In this document: in pieces, positions 16,664 to 25,727 of the stretch
Numbering within the stretch: position 1 is the first letter of the stretch
How the letters are laid out: each line of letters opens with the position of its first letter
Assembly: GCF_001665605.1 (NCBI RefSeq)
Contig: NZ_LZSV01000009.1
Span: 19,708 to 83,707 of the forward strand
DNA length: 64,000 nucleotides
Source: Mycobacterium sp. 852014-50255_SCH5639931
GTDB lineage: Bacteria; Actinomycetota; Actinomycetes; Mycobacteriales; Mycobacteriaceae
Reading direction: 5' to 3'
Notes under the pieces: generated by a model
What the model was told of the DNA's origin: nothing
Database searches by the model: none
What the model saw: the letters and a program-made list of their open reading frames with translations, nothing else
Program-made: the position numbers and the translations under genes

Positions 16664-17482
16664 GTGACGCAACCGCGGGGGGGACGGGCTGCCGGTAAGC
16701 GGGTGTTGATCACCGGTGCCGCCCGGGGGCTGGGGCGGAGCCACGCCTTGCGGCTCGCGCAAGAGGGAGCCGACCTCATCCTCGTGGACATCTGCCGGTC
16801 GCTGCCACAGCTGGACTATGAGTTGGCGACCGAAGACGAACTCGCAGAAACGGTGGCTCTGGTGGCCGAGTACGGCGGTCGCTGTGTCAGCCGGGTCGTC
16901 GACGTCCGCGACGAGGCTGCATTGCAGCGAGCCGTCGACGACGGTGTCGACGAACTAGGCGGCCTCGAGGGTGCGGTGGCCAATGCCGGTGTCCTCACCG
17001 TTGCTTCGTGGGACAAGACGACAGCACAGCAGTGGCGCACCGTGGTGGACGTGAATCTCATCGGCACATGGAATACCTGCGCTGCCGCGATTCCGCACCT
17101 GATAGCTCGTGGCGGCGGCAGTCTAGTGAACATCAGCTCGGCCGGTGCGCTGAAAGGTTATCCGCTGCAGCTTCCCTATACGGCCGCCAAACAGGGTGTG
17201 GTCGGTCTGACTCAAGCACTGGCCAACGAGCTCGCCGCGCAGAGCATCAGGGTCAACTCCGTTCATCCCACCGGTGTCCCGACCGGCATGATTCCCACTG
17301 CGTTGGGTGATCTACTCGGGGGCGAGCGCGCGGATCTGGTTCCGAGCTTCATCAACGCTATGCCGACTCCGTGCATCGACACCGTCGACGTCAGCAACGC
17401 GGTGCTTTTCCTCATCTCCGATGAGTCGCGTTTCGTCACCGGCTTGCAGTTCAAGGTCGATGCGGGAGTCACGATCAAGTGA
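16664..17482 (+). CDS. Mycofactocin-coupled SDR oxidoreductase
   Basis: 272 residues. NAD-binding GAARGLGRSHAL, the family insert after VDICRS that covers the nicotinamide (about residues 45-70, ATEDELAETVALV), NAG in AVANAGVL, catalytic Ser in NISSAG and YTAAKQG (Tyr and Lys). Members of this SDR group keep the cofactor bound and need mycofactocin to be re-oxidised. It would oxidise a secondary or primary alcohol, possibly the P450 product. Start is GTG at 16664; no ATG candidate is near. Second such SDR at 46819. Confidence 0.88.
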   Translation: MTQPRGGRAAGKRVLITGAARGLGRSHALRLAQEGADLILVDICRSLPQLDYELATEDELAETVALVAEYGGRCVSRVVDVRDEAALQRAVDDGVDELGGLEGAVANAGVLTVASWDKTTAQQWRTVVDVNLIGTWNTCAAAIPHLIARGGGSLVNISSAGALKGYPLQLPYTAAKQGVVGLTQALANELAAQSIRVNSVHPTGVPTGMIPTALGDLLGGERADLVPSFINAMPTPCIDTVDVSNAVLFLISDESRFVTGLQFKVDAGVTIK

Positions 17483-17554
17483 CGGCGCAGCGGCCGGCCG
17501 GCTGTCGCTGATCAGACGCCGGCTACTCGGTTGCTGTGCCTCGTGCAAGGCCGG

Positions 17555-18364
17555 TCAACGCAGCCAATCACATTCGGTCAGCTCAGCCGAGAGCTCCCAC
17601 AGCCGTCGCGCGGTGCGCGGATCCCTGGTCTTTTTGCGCGACCTGGTGACCCGTGGTTTGCCGAACTGCAGAAGCGTGGGTGCGAGATAGGTGCCTGGCG
17701 CGAGATCCTGCGTCGCGGCGATGACGCTGGACCGCGCTGCGGTATGTGCGCTCTGCGGAAAGTCCTTCAGCCACCACTGATTCGACGACCATCGCAGAAA
17801 TCCCCGGTCGTAACGGACGATGTCGGTGTCGGCACCCCCGGGGTCGACGGCAACGGCGGGCATTCCGCGTCGTGCCATCTCGCTGGTGAACAGCATCACC
17901 GCGAGCTTGGACTCGCCGTACGCTGACCACTTCGAATAACGCCGGGTTTGCCAGTTCAGGTCCTCGAGGTGCAATCGGCTGAACATGTGACTCAGGCTGG
18001 TCACCGAGACCACCCGGGTGGTGATCCGGTTGCTGAGAAGACATGTCAGCGCGTAGTGCCCCAGGTAGTTGATGCCCATGTGCATCTCGAAGCCGTCGGC
18101 CGTTCGGCGCAGCGGCAGACCGAGGACTCCGGCGTTGTTCACCAAAACATCGACCTCGTCAACAGATTCGGCGAATTTGCGCACACTCGTCAGATCCCCG
18201 AGGTCAAGTCGAGCAACCGCAACGTCGCCGCCGATAGCGGCTGCTACCCGCTCAGACTTCTCCATGTCGCGGGCAGCGATCACGATCTGGTGCCCTTGGG
18301 CGGCAAGCGCGGTCGCTGTCTCTTTTCCCAACCCACTGTTGCCGCCGGTAACGATTATCCGCAC
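17555..18364 (-). CDS. SDR oxidoreductase, retinol-dehydrogenase-like
   Basis: 269 residues from GTG 18364. TGGNSGLGKETATAL is the cofactor loop, LVNNAGVLGLP and NYLGHYALT follow, and the active site is VTSLSH with YGESKLA (Tyr, Lys). The basic residue in AARDMEK suggests NADP. It is convergent with the mycofactocin SDR (72 bp gap) and follows the Baeyer-Villiger enzyme gene in the opposite orientation sense of map order, both on the minus strand. It may oxidise an alcohol to the ketone used by that enzyme. Confidence 0.85.
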   Translation of the reverse strand: MRIIVTGGNSGLGKETATALAAQGHQIVIAARDMEKSERVAAAIGGDVAVARLDLGDLTSVRKFAESVDEVDVLVNNAGVLGLPLRRTADGFEMHMGINYLGHYALTCLLSNRITTRVVSVTSLSHMFSRLHLEDLNWQTRRYSKWSAYGESKLAVMLFTSEMARRGMPAVAVDPGGADTDIVRYDRGFLRWSSNQWWLKDFPQSAHTAARSSVIAATQDLAPGTYLAPTLLQFGKPRVTRSRKKTRDPRTARRLWELSAELTECDWLR

Positions 18365-18446
18365 AATCCGGGGATCCTCATGCGATCAATCGACCTTATT
18401 GTGGCGTGGTCTGCGCCACGTCACCGTGATGCGGCGAGCCCTGCGT

Positions 18447-20300
18447 TCACGGTGTCGTGATCGTGACACCTGAGAGGTCCCCGGCGTCGCGCCAATCCTG
18501 GAGAAGCTTCTCGAACGCGTAATAGCCCAGGCCGTACAACTCACCGGTATAGGAGCGTGGCCGTAGTTCACCCGTCCCATCGGCGATCTCCTGACCGTCA
18601 TTGTTGAAATAGCCCGGTGTGCATTCGCGTATGAAGTCGGTGGTGTCGACAGCGACACTGCGGACATGGTCCACGTATGCGTCCTGAGCGTCCGATGTGG
18701 CCTCGACCGTCGCGGCATTGCGCTGCGATGCCTGCTCGATGATCCAGGCGATGTGGCGGGCCTGATTGTTGAACGTCTCCGTCGTCGAGGCATTGAAACC
18801 GCCCTGGAAGAAGCCCATGTAGAACGAGTTCGGGAATCCGTGTGTCATCACGCCGTGCAGCGTCCGAAACTCGTGCGCCCAGTTGTCGTAGAGCGATCGG
18901 CCGCCGCGCCCGGAGATCTTGTCAATTCCCCACCTCCGCTGTAGGTCGCTCGTCACTTCGAATCCGCTGGCGAAGATCATGCAGTCGATCTCGTATTCGG
19001 TGTTCTCGTGAATGAAGCCGCGCCTGGTTATGCGCTCGACACCTTGTGTGGGTGAGACGTCGAGAAGCGTGACGTTAGACCTGTTGAACGTGGGGTAGTA
19101 ATCGTCGCTTGACGCCGGCCGCTTGCACATGTGGCGGTACCACGGCTTCAGGATCGCCGCTGTCTTGGGATCTTTCACCGTTTCGTCGACGCGCGCCCGC
19201 AGTCGCTCCATCACGCGATAGTCCATGACTTCACGTACCGCGAGGAACTCCTCCGGTGATTGCGGCCATCCGGTCTGCTCGAACTGCGCTGAGAGATTGC
19301 GGTTGATCTCGGTCCATATGTCGCAGATCCGGTCTGGCTCACCAGGCAACAGACCGTCGAGCGCAGCCCGGTGGAAATTCATTTGGCGTTCCCGTTGCCA
19401 GCCGGGTTGCAGGCCGGCGATCCAGTCCGGATCAGTCGGGGTGTTGTGACGCTCGTCGACAGTGGAAGCGGTGCGCTGGAGGACGAACAGCTGTTGTGCG
19501 TATCGCCCCAGAAACGGAATCGCTTGGATTGCCGAGGCGCCGGTACCGACGATTGCCACCCGCTTGTCGCCCAGCTTGTCTAGAACCGGCTTTTCTTGAC
19601 TGCCGCCGGTGTAGCCGTAATCCCAACGGGCGGTGTGAAACATCTGGCCCTCGAAGTCGTCGAGACCCGGCACACGCGGCACCTTGGGCGTGTTGATCGG
19701 CCCCATGGCAACGATCACGAACCGGGCCCGTAGGTCGTCACCCCGATCGGTTCCGATGCGCCATCGGCAGATGGACTCATCCCAGCTCAACGCAGTGACG
19801 CAGGTATGGAACAAGGCACCGTCGTACAGATCGAAACGTTTGGCGACACTCTGGCAATACGTTCTGATCTCGAGGCCTTCGGCGAATTTCTTCGACGGGA
19901 CGAAATCCATCTCTTCCAGCAGCGGAAGATAGCAGTAGGAGTCGTTGTCACACGACAGGCCGGGATAGCGGTTCCAGTACCAGACCCCGCCGAAATCACC
20001 AGCCTGTTCGATGATCCGACAGTCTTCGACGCCCGCCTTGCGCAGATGGTAGCCGGCCAAGACACCGGCCCAACCACCGCCGAGGATTGCCACATCCATC
20101 TCGTCGTTGAGCGCCGGGCGTGACACCCGCGGCAGGTGTGGATCGCTGTAGTCGAGTCCGGCGCTCGTTTCCGATGCCGGGGCATACTGGGCCTGCCCTT
20201 CGGGCCGGAGCCGGCGGTCGCGCTCCCACCGGTACCGCTGGCGGAGGGTGGGGATGTCCACATCTTCTGGGTCGGGCAGAGTTGTCGGTTCACACGTCAT
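18447..20300 (-). CDS. Baeyer-Villiger-type flavin monooxygenase
   Basis: 617 residues from ATG 20300, whose ATGA overlaps the stop of the P450 before it; AGAGGAG precedes. FAD loop GGGWAGVLAGYHL, the Baeyer-Villiger fingerprint FEGQMFHTARWDY, NADPH loop VGTGASAIQAI and the C-terminal FASGFEV motif. It inserts oxygen next to a ketone to give an ester or lactone. The unusually long N-terminal lead (about 75 residues before the FAD loop) is shared by cyclododecanone and steroid type enzymes. The frame is open to 20558 but that part overlaps the P450. Last gene of the operon beginning at 26706. Confidence 0.9.
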   Translation of the reverse strand: MTCEPTTLPDPEDVDIPTLRQRYRWERDRRLRPEGQAQYAPASETSAGLDYSDPHLPRVSRPALNDEMDVAILGGGWAGVLAGYHLRKAGVEDCRIIEQAGDFGGVWYWNRYPGLSCDNDSYCYLPLLEEMDFVPSKKFAEGLEIRTYCQSVAKRFDLYDGALFHTCVTALSWDESICRWRIGTDRGDDLRARFVIVAMGPINTPKVPRVPGLDDFEGQMFHTARWDYGYTGGSQEKPVLDKLGDKRVAIVGTGASAIQAIPFLGRYAQQLFVLQRTASTVDERHNTPTDPDWIAGLQPGWQRERQMNFHRAALDGLLPGEPDRICDIWTEINRNLSAQFEQTGWPQSPEEFLAVREVMDYRVMERLRARVDETVKDPKTAAILKPWYRHMCKRPASSDDYYPTFNRSNVTLLDVSPTQGVERITRRGFIHENTEYEIDCMIFASGFEVTSDLQRRWGIDKISGRGGRSLYDNWAHEFRTLHGVMTHGFPNSFYMGFFQGGFNASTTETFNNQARHIAWIIEQASQRNAATVEATSDAQDAYVDHVRSVAVDTTDFIRECTPGYFNNDGQEIADGTGELRPRSYTGELYGLGYYAFEKLLQDWRDAGDLSGVTITTP

Positions 20301-21619
20301 CGGCGTGGCTCCTCTGTCGGTCGGACGATGAACACCAAGGGGAGGCTTTCCATCGCCAGCAGCGCGGCGTTGGGAAGGTATCTGATGTCCTCGACCGGCA
20401 CGGCCAGGCGTAGGTCGGGGAGTCTCAGCGCGGTCTGTCGCGCCGCGACCAGCAGCTGCATTCGTGCCAATGCGATTCCCAGACACAAATGAGTGCCGGC
20501 CCCGAAGGTCATGCTTTTCCTGAGGTTGATGCGGCTGGTGTCGAATTGCCGCGGGCATTGGAAGACGGATTCGTCGTCGTTGGCCGAGGCGAACAAGATG
20601 AGCAGATGTGCGCCCTGCGGTAACTCGACGTCACCGAGGTGCACTGGGGCCGTGGTGACCCGCGACAGGGCACGTACCGGAGGTTCGAGTCGCAACAGCT
20701 CCTCGATGAGTTTGCTCATCCGCGCGTCGTCGTGGCCGGCCGCGTAGAACTGCTCGCCGATCTCCGCGTTGGTCGCGACCTGGAAGAGGATGTTGGTGAA
20801 GGCTGTCGACATCGAGTCGTGGGTGTTGATCAGCAATGCGCGCGCAGTGGCGACCAGCTCTTCAAAACTCAACGGTTCCTCGTCGGAAGCGGGTGCCGTG
20901 ATGATGTCGGAGAGCATGTCATCTTCCGGCTCGTCGATGCGCCGGCGAACCAGATCGATGAGATAGCGCTGCATCTCGGCAAGGTCATGCGCCGCGGCGA
21001 TCATGTCTTCTCGAGTGTTCTGCAGACTGAATTGGGACAAATAGGCACTGCCCCAACGCTTGATGGTGGCCATGTCGAGGTCATCGACCTGCAGTTGCTG
21101 CTGGCTGAAAGCGATCGCCATAGGCAGCGCGAGATCGTGCAACCCGTCGACGCGTCCACGGTCGACGAAGCCGTCGATCAAGCCGTTGACGAGAGCCTCG
21201 AATTGCGGTTGAAGGGAATTCATCCGCTTCCTGCTGAACGCCTGTGACAACAGCCGGCGCACCCGGGTGTGCTTGGGCGGATCAATGTTGGCGACGTCGG
21301 GAAAGAACCCACCGCCCTCGCGCTCTAATACTTCTTTGATCGCGTCGAGGTGGCCGCTCGCCATGTGCTTGTAGTAGCCGAGCTCCTGGGAGAACACCAC
21401 AGGGTCGCGAAGTACCGTCATCAGGTCTTCGTGACGCGACACCAGATACATGCCTAGGTCTTCTTCGAAGTGGACCGGGTCACTGTTGCGCAGCGCGCGA
21501 TAGTAGTCGAACGGCTTCTCCTGCACGGCAGGGTCGATGAAGGACACCTTCTCTAGAAGGTCCGAATATCCGCCGCCGGCGGGGCAATTCGTTGCGCCTT
21601 CGGAATGTTCAGTCGTCAC
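20297..21619 (-). CDS. Cytochrome P450 with atypical I-helix
   Basis: 440 residues. ExxR in EELLRLEPP and heme loop FGAGTHLCLGIALAR are intact. The I-helix, normally AGxE/DTT, reads ALLINTHDSMSTAF, so the conserved Gly and the oxygen-activating Thr pair are replaced by Asn-Thr-His-Asp-Ser-Met. This could mean altered proton delivery or a peroxide-driven reaction. The gene overlaps the Baeyer-Villiger gene by 4 bp and lies 18 bp after the acyl-CoA ligase, firmly in the operon. Confidence 0.9.
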   Translation of the reverse strand: MTTEHSEGATNCPAGGGYSDLLEKVSFIDPAVQEKPFDYYRALRNSDPVHFEEDLGMYLVSRHEDLMTVLRDPVVFSQELGYYKHMASGHLDAIKEVLEREGGGFFPDVANIDPPKHTRVRRLLSQAFSRKRMNSLQPQFEALVNGLIDGFVDRGRVDGLHDLALPMAIAFSQQQLQVDDLDMATIKRWGSAYLSQFSLQNTREDMIAAAHDLAEMQRYLIDLVRRRIDEPEDDMLSDIITAPASDEEPLSFEELVATARALLINTHDSMSTAFTNILFQVATNAEIGEQFYAAGHDDARMSKLIEELLRLEPPVRALSRVTTAPVHLGDVELPQGAHLLILFASANDDESVFQCPRQFDTSRINLRKSMTFGAGTHLCLGIALARMQLLVAARQTALRLPDLRLAVPVEDIRYLPNAALLAMESLPLVFIVRPTEEPRR

Positions 21620-21637
21620 GGGTGTGCCTTCTTTCGA

Positions 21638-23263
21638 TCACTTGTTGGCAGCTGCGCTCGCCGACATGCGAGCCGTCTGGTTCTGGCTGTCCCAGGTGTG
21701 CGGGCCGATTCCGCGTTGCCGCAGATCGGCCTTGATCACGCGCAACGTCGCTTGGGTCTTGGGCAATTCGTCGATGAACTCGATGTAGCGAGGCACCATG
21801 AAACGCGTCATCCGGCTCGCGAGGTCCGCTGCCAGCTCGGGCGCGGTGATCGACGCACCCGGACGGCGCACCGCAAATAGAAGAACCTCGTCTTCCACCG
21901 AGCCCGCCGGGACGGCGACCGCGGCGCACTCGACGATCTCCGGATTCTGCAGCACGTCTGCTTCGACTTCGAACGACGAGATGTTCTCTCCTCGTCGCCG
22001 GATGACGTCCTTGAGCCGATCAACGAACGTGTACTCGCCGTCGGCGTTACGGACGAGCGCATCTCCGGTGTGGAACCAGCCGTTGCGCCACGCTGACACG
22101 GTTGCGCTGTCGTTGTTCAGGTATCCGGCGTTCATCACCCATGGCTCTCGCGCCCTGATCGCGCATTCTCCGGGGGTACCGTCGGGGACCTCGTAATCGT
22201 CGGCGTCCACCAGCCGGACTTCGAAGCCCGGGTAGCCCTGCCGGAGCCGGCCCACGGTGTGCTCGTTGGCGGGGTTCCACCCCGAACGAATCGCCACGCC
22301 CCCTTCGGTGCTGTTGTACACGGTGCAGATGCGCACGCCGAATCTCTCGCTGAACTGTCGATAACTGTTGCCCAGCGGAGCCATGAACAAGTTGGTCAAC
22401 GTGGTCGCGCCGCCCGGGCTGTTGGGATCGCGCAGCAACACGTCGGCCATCGAACCGACGAGCATGCCTGTGGTGACACCGAATCCGCGTATGTCGCTCC
22501 AGAAACTGCTGAGGGCGAATCGTGGTCGGATGACGACCTGGCCACCGACCATAGCCGCGTTGTAGGGGATGGATTTGGAGCCGAAATGGGCGTGTGACGT
22601 CGTGCAGTAGAAGACGTCGTCTGACGTGAGGTCTTCGAGCGGGAAGGTCCCGGAATTGATCGAGTGGAGCTGACCCCAGGGCAGACGTACGGCCTTGGAG
22701 GGCCCGGTGGTCCCCGACGTGTAGGTGATACAGGCAATGTCATGGAACCGGGGCTCACTCATCACCCCGCGCGCCTCGGCGACGTCGGTATCGATATCGC
22801 TCGGCCGGGTCGGGGCGGGCAGCGCGGTCACCGGGATGGACGCCTCGTCATGGTCGCCGATGACGAGAACCCTTTTTACATTCTGTAATTCAGCTGCGAC
22901 GGAGTCGAGTACGCTGAGGTGGCGCGCGGCGACAACGAGCAGCGTTGGTGCGCAGTTGTTGATGGCGTAGGCGAGCATACGGCCACGAAATTCCGGGTTG
23001 GTGGCCGCGTCGACCGCGCCGATGCTCGCCAGGCCCAGCCACACGGCCACCGAGTCCAGGCCGGCGTCGAGGACGGTGACCACGACATCCCCGCGGCTGA
23101 CCCCCAGTGCGAGGAAGCGCGCCGACCACAGGGTCATCGACTCCTGCAGTTCGGCCCACGTTGCCGCCTTGCCGTCGACCGTTCGGATGAAATGCCGACG
23201 CGGATCCGTCACGGCCATCCGATTGACGATGGCCGGCAACGTTTCCTGTGTCGGCAAGGTCAC
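21638..23263 (-). CDS. Acyl-CoA ligase (AMP-forming)
   Basis: 541 residues from GTG 23263, overlapping the SnoaL-like stop by 4 bp; ATG at 23275 is an alternative. Motifs: P-loop TYTSGTTGPSK, YNSTEGG, HTGD, DRLKDVIRRRGENISS. At the C-terminus the usual catalytic PKTxTGKxxK region reads PKTQATLRVIKADLR, so the Lys needed for adenylation aligns with Arg. It may still carry out thioester formation or have shifted chemistry. It would activate an acid for beta-oxidation by the neighbouring dehydrogenases and hydratase. Confidence 0.88.
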   Translation of the reverse strand: MTLPTQETLPAIVNRMAVTDPRRHFIRTVDGKAATWAELQESMTLWSARFLALGVSRGDVVVTVLDAGLDSVAVWLGLASIGAVDAATNPEFRGRMLAYAINNCAPTLLVVAARHLSVLDSVAAELQNVKRVLVIGDHDEASIPVTALPAPTRPSDIDTDVAEARGVMSEPRFHDIACITYTSGTTGPSKAVRLPWGQLHSINSGTFPLEDLTSDDVFYCTTSHAHFGSKSIPYNAAMVGGQVVIRPRFALSSFWSDIRGFGVTTGMLVGSMADVLLRDPNSPGGATTLTNLFMAPLGNSYRQFSERFGVRICTVYNSTEGGVAIRSGWNPANEHTVGRLRQGYPGFEVRLVDADDYEVPDGTPGECAIRAREPWVMNAGYLNNDSATVSAWRNGWFHTGDALVRNADGEYTFVDRLKDVIRRRGENISSFEVEADVLQNPEIVECAAVAVPAGSVEDEVLLFAVRRPGASITAPELAADLASRMTRFMVPRYIEFIDELPKTQATLRVIKADLRQRGIGPHTWDSQNQTARMSASAAANK

Positions 23264-23628
23264 GCGTACTTCCAAAAGGCCCGCATCATCGAGATCTTGC
23301 CGGCGTCGTTGAAAGTGAAGTGGTCGATCAGCGGACCCACGTGCTGCAAGGCGCCGTTGCGGGTGACAACACCCTGCAAGATGGCGATCGCCTCGTTGCC
23401 GCAGATGACGACGTCACGCTCGAGCCACAACTTCATCGGAGACAAGTCAGATACCATGCCCCAGAATGTGGTTCGTAAGCTCTCGATTCCGCTGTAGGTG
23501 TCGACTCCGACCGGGTCTTCGAGAACGGTGTCATCGGCCCACAACGCCAGCCAGCCCTCTTTGTCGTGATTGCTCAGCGTTTCACAGTGGCTGGTGATTG
23601 CTGCCCCAATCGCTTCAGCATCGGGCAT
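23260..23628 (-). CDS. SnoaL-like / ketosteroid-isomerase-fold protein
   Basis: 122 residues with the NTF2-like fold: IGAAITSHCETLSNHDKEG, WADDTVLEDPVG and a C-terminal VGPLIDHFTFNDAGKIS strand pair. Such proteins serve as isomerases or lyases in steroid and terpenoid breakdown. Position between the enoyl-CoA hydratase and the ligase gene suggests a role on a pathway intermediate. Function otherwise unknown. Confidence 0.8.
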   Translation of the reverse strand: MPDAEAIGAAITSHCETLSNHDKEGWLALWADDTVLEDPVGVDTYSGIESLRTTFWGMVSDLSPMKLWLERDVVICGNEAIAILQGVVTRNGALQHVGPLIDHFTFNDAGKISMMRAFWKYA

Positions 23629-23670
23629 GGGTATTCCCTCTCTCGAGATTCATTCAGTGTCGGGACATGG

Positions 23671-24531
23671 TCAGACTTTGCTCACTTCGTCGCTCCAGCC
23701 CGAGTCGCGCTCCTGCACAGCAGCTTTGACGCCCTTTTCGTGGATGATGCGAAGGTGGTGCTCTTTGGCGACGGCTGCTTCTGCGTCGGGTACGTAGGGG
23801 TCTCGGCCCACGTCGACCATCGCCGACAGCCCGGCCGCCTCGTAGAGGCGGTGTGTACCGCGCTTGTTGGCCACGAGGTCGCCGGTTTCCATTCGCGCGA
23901 TCTGCTCGGCGAAGCGCATCGCGACGGCTTCCTCCTCGCCCAGCGGGACCACCCGGTTCACGTAGAACAGTTGGCGCGCGGTCTGCGCGTCCAGCCATCC
24001 CCCCGTCATCCACAACTGCTTCATCACCCGGATGGGGAAGTGGAACGGCATCAGTGCATAGGGGCCGTACGGAGCGCCGACCCCCACCCGAGACTCTTCC
24101 CAACTGAAGCGCGAGTTTTCGGCGGCGATGACCACGTCCGCGGCGAGCAGGAATGTGTTCGCGTGGGGCCCGACAAAGCCCTTGGTGGCCACGACGAGGC
24201 CCTTGGTGAACCGCCACGGAGGTAGCAAGTCGCCGGTGTGGACCCAGTACTTGTCCTCGATCGTCGCGGGTTCCTGTCCGCCAACGGTTTCGCTGGCGAC
24301 TTGTTGGATGTCGTGTCCCGACGAGAAATTAGGTCCTTCTGCGGACAACAACACGCATTTGACCGCGTCGATACGGTTACAGTCGGCGAGAACGAAGTAG
24401 AACTCCTTCTCCATTCCACTGTTGATGGCGTTCATCTTCGTAGGCCGGTTCAGACGTACCGTGACGATGCTGCCGTGCCGCCGTACAACCAGGAACTCCA
24501 TTCGTGGCCAATCGGTTTCAGACACCGTCAT
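23671..24531 (-). CDS. Enoyl-CoA hydratase / isomerase family protein
   Basis: 286 residues. Crotonase fold: VTVRLNRPTKMNAI at the start, oxyanion-hole segments SSGHDIQQV and FVGPHANTFLLAADVVIAAE, then SWEESRVGVGAPYGP. The catalytic Glu positions are not clear by eye, and a Trp-rich insert (KYWVHTGDLLPPW) replaces the usual loop, so it may not be a plain hydratase. ATG 24531 is used; GTG 24525 has a better placed GGAGGG. Part of the operon from 26706. Confidence 0.85.
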   Translation of the reverse strand: MTVSETDWPRMEFLVVRRHGSIVTVRLNRPTKMNAINSGMEKEFYFVLADCNRIDAVKCVLLSAEGPNFSSGHDIQQVASETVGGQEPATIEDKYWVHTGDLLPPWRFTKGLVVATKGFVGPHANTFLLAADVVIAAENSRFSWEESRVGVGAPYGPYALMPFHFPIRVMKQLWMTGGWLDAQTARQLFYVNRVVPLGEEEAVAMRFAEQIARMETGDLVANKRGTHRLYEAAGLSAMVDVGRDPYVPDAEAAVAKEHHLRIIHEKGVKAAVQERDSGWSDEVSKV

Positions 24532-24551
24532 CCCTCCGTCCCGCAACGTGT

Positions 24552-25727
24552 TCAGCCACGGGGAAGACCGAGAACATGTTGCGCGATGATGTTGCGTTGA
24601 ATTTCCGACGTTCCGCCCGCGATAGTGGCCGCGACACCCCGGGTATAACGCTCGAAACCGCTCGCGAAATACTCGTCATTGTTCATGTGCTGGTAGCGGC
24701 CGGTTAGGGGATGAAGCAGACCTTCGATCCCGGATGTCGACAGCACAACATCGGCGGCGCGACACTCGGCTTCAGAGCCCAGAAGTTTGAGTAACGAGAC
24801 CGACGATGTGTCGGTTTCGCCCCGCGCGGCCCGGGCCAAAGCGGCTGATCCCAATGCACGCAGGGCGTGATAATCGATGATCATCGACGCGTACTGGTCC
24901 TGGCCGACCGGTGACTGAGGTTGACAATCGGCGATCAGGTTGTCGAGCCGATCGGCGAACAGCAACCACATCATGGTCCGCTCGTGGCCGAGCGAACCAT
25001 TAGCCACTCGCCAACCCTGATTCAGCTCGCCGACAAGGTTTTTGGCCGGAACACGGACGTCGGTGAAGAAAACTTCGTTGAAGTCGAGATTGTCCGCGCT
25101 GGCGATGTCGCCGAAGGGCCGGCAAACCACGCCCTCGCTCTCGGTCGGAATCACCAGCGCTGAAATGCCCTTGTGCTTGGGTGCATCGGGGTCGGTACGC
25201 ACGAAGGTCAGCAGGAAGTCGGCATCATGCGCCCCCGACGTCCACACCTTCTGGCCGGTGACGATGAAATCGTCGCCGTCGCGGACAGCGCGCGTCCGCA
25301 GGGAGGCAAGGTCAGAGCCGGCGTTGGGCTCGCTCATCCCCAGCGAGGCTGTCTTCTCGCCCCGCAGCACCGGGATGGCCCACTGCTGTTTCTGTTCCGG
25401 CGTACCGAACGAGATCAACGATGTCGCAACGATGTTGACGCCTTGCGGATTGAAGCTGTGGAAAATTCTGCGTCGGCACAGTTCGTCGAGATGGACGAAT
25501 TGCTGTAGGACGGTGGCGTTGCGCCCGCCGAATTCGGGTGGCTGGGCGGGCAGCAGCCAACCCTGATCGAACAACAGGCGCTGCCAGTCCCTGGCCCATT
25601 GCGGCATGTGCGACACCGAGCGAGGCCGCTCCCGTGTGAGGGCTTCCGATGGGGTGTGCTCGTCGAGAAACGCGGCGAATTCGGCCCGAAAGGCTTCGAC
25701 GTCGTCGTCAAATGTCAGCTGCACCAT
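24552..25727 (-). CDS. Acyl-CoA dehydrogenase, larger subunit type
   Basis: 391 residues. Flavin and substrate motifs SLGMSEPNAGSDLASL and GQKVWTSGAHDADF, and a C-terminal AGGTSEIQRNIIAQHVLGLPR that completes the active site. It overlaps the other dehydrogenase gene by 20 bp, the arrangement of the mixed alpha2beta2 enzymes used in actinobacterial sterol and bile-acid side-chain breakdown. It would introduce a double bond into an acyl-CoA. Confidence 0.92.
   Translation of the reverse strand: MVQLTFDDDVEAFRAEFAAFLDEHTPSEALTRERPRSVSHMPQWARDWQRLLFDQGWLLPAQPPEFGGRNATVLQQFVHLDELCRRRIFHSFNPQGVNIVATSLISFGTPEQKQQWAIPVLRGEKTASLGMSEPNAGSDLASLRTRAVRDGDDFIVTGQKVWTSGAHDADFLLTFVRTDPDAPKHKGISALVIPTESEGVVCRPFGDIASADNLDFNEVFFTDVRVPAKNLVGELNQGWRVANGSLGHERTMMWLLFADRLDNLIADCQPQSPVGQDQYASMIIDYHALRALGSAALARAARGETDTSSVSLLKLLGSEAECRAADVVLSTSGIEGLLHPLTGRYQHMNNDEYFASGFERYTRGVAATIAGGTSEIQRNIIAQHVLGLPRG

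Noticed and set aside
17487..17508. GC-rich self-complementary stretch between the convergent SDR genes
   Set aside because: GGCCGGCC is palindromic but leaves no real loop, and the flanks mismatch; not convincing as a terminator.
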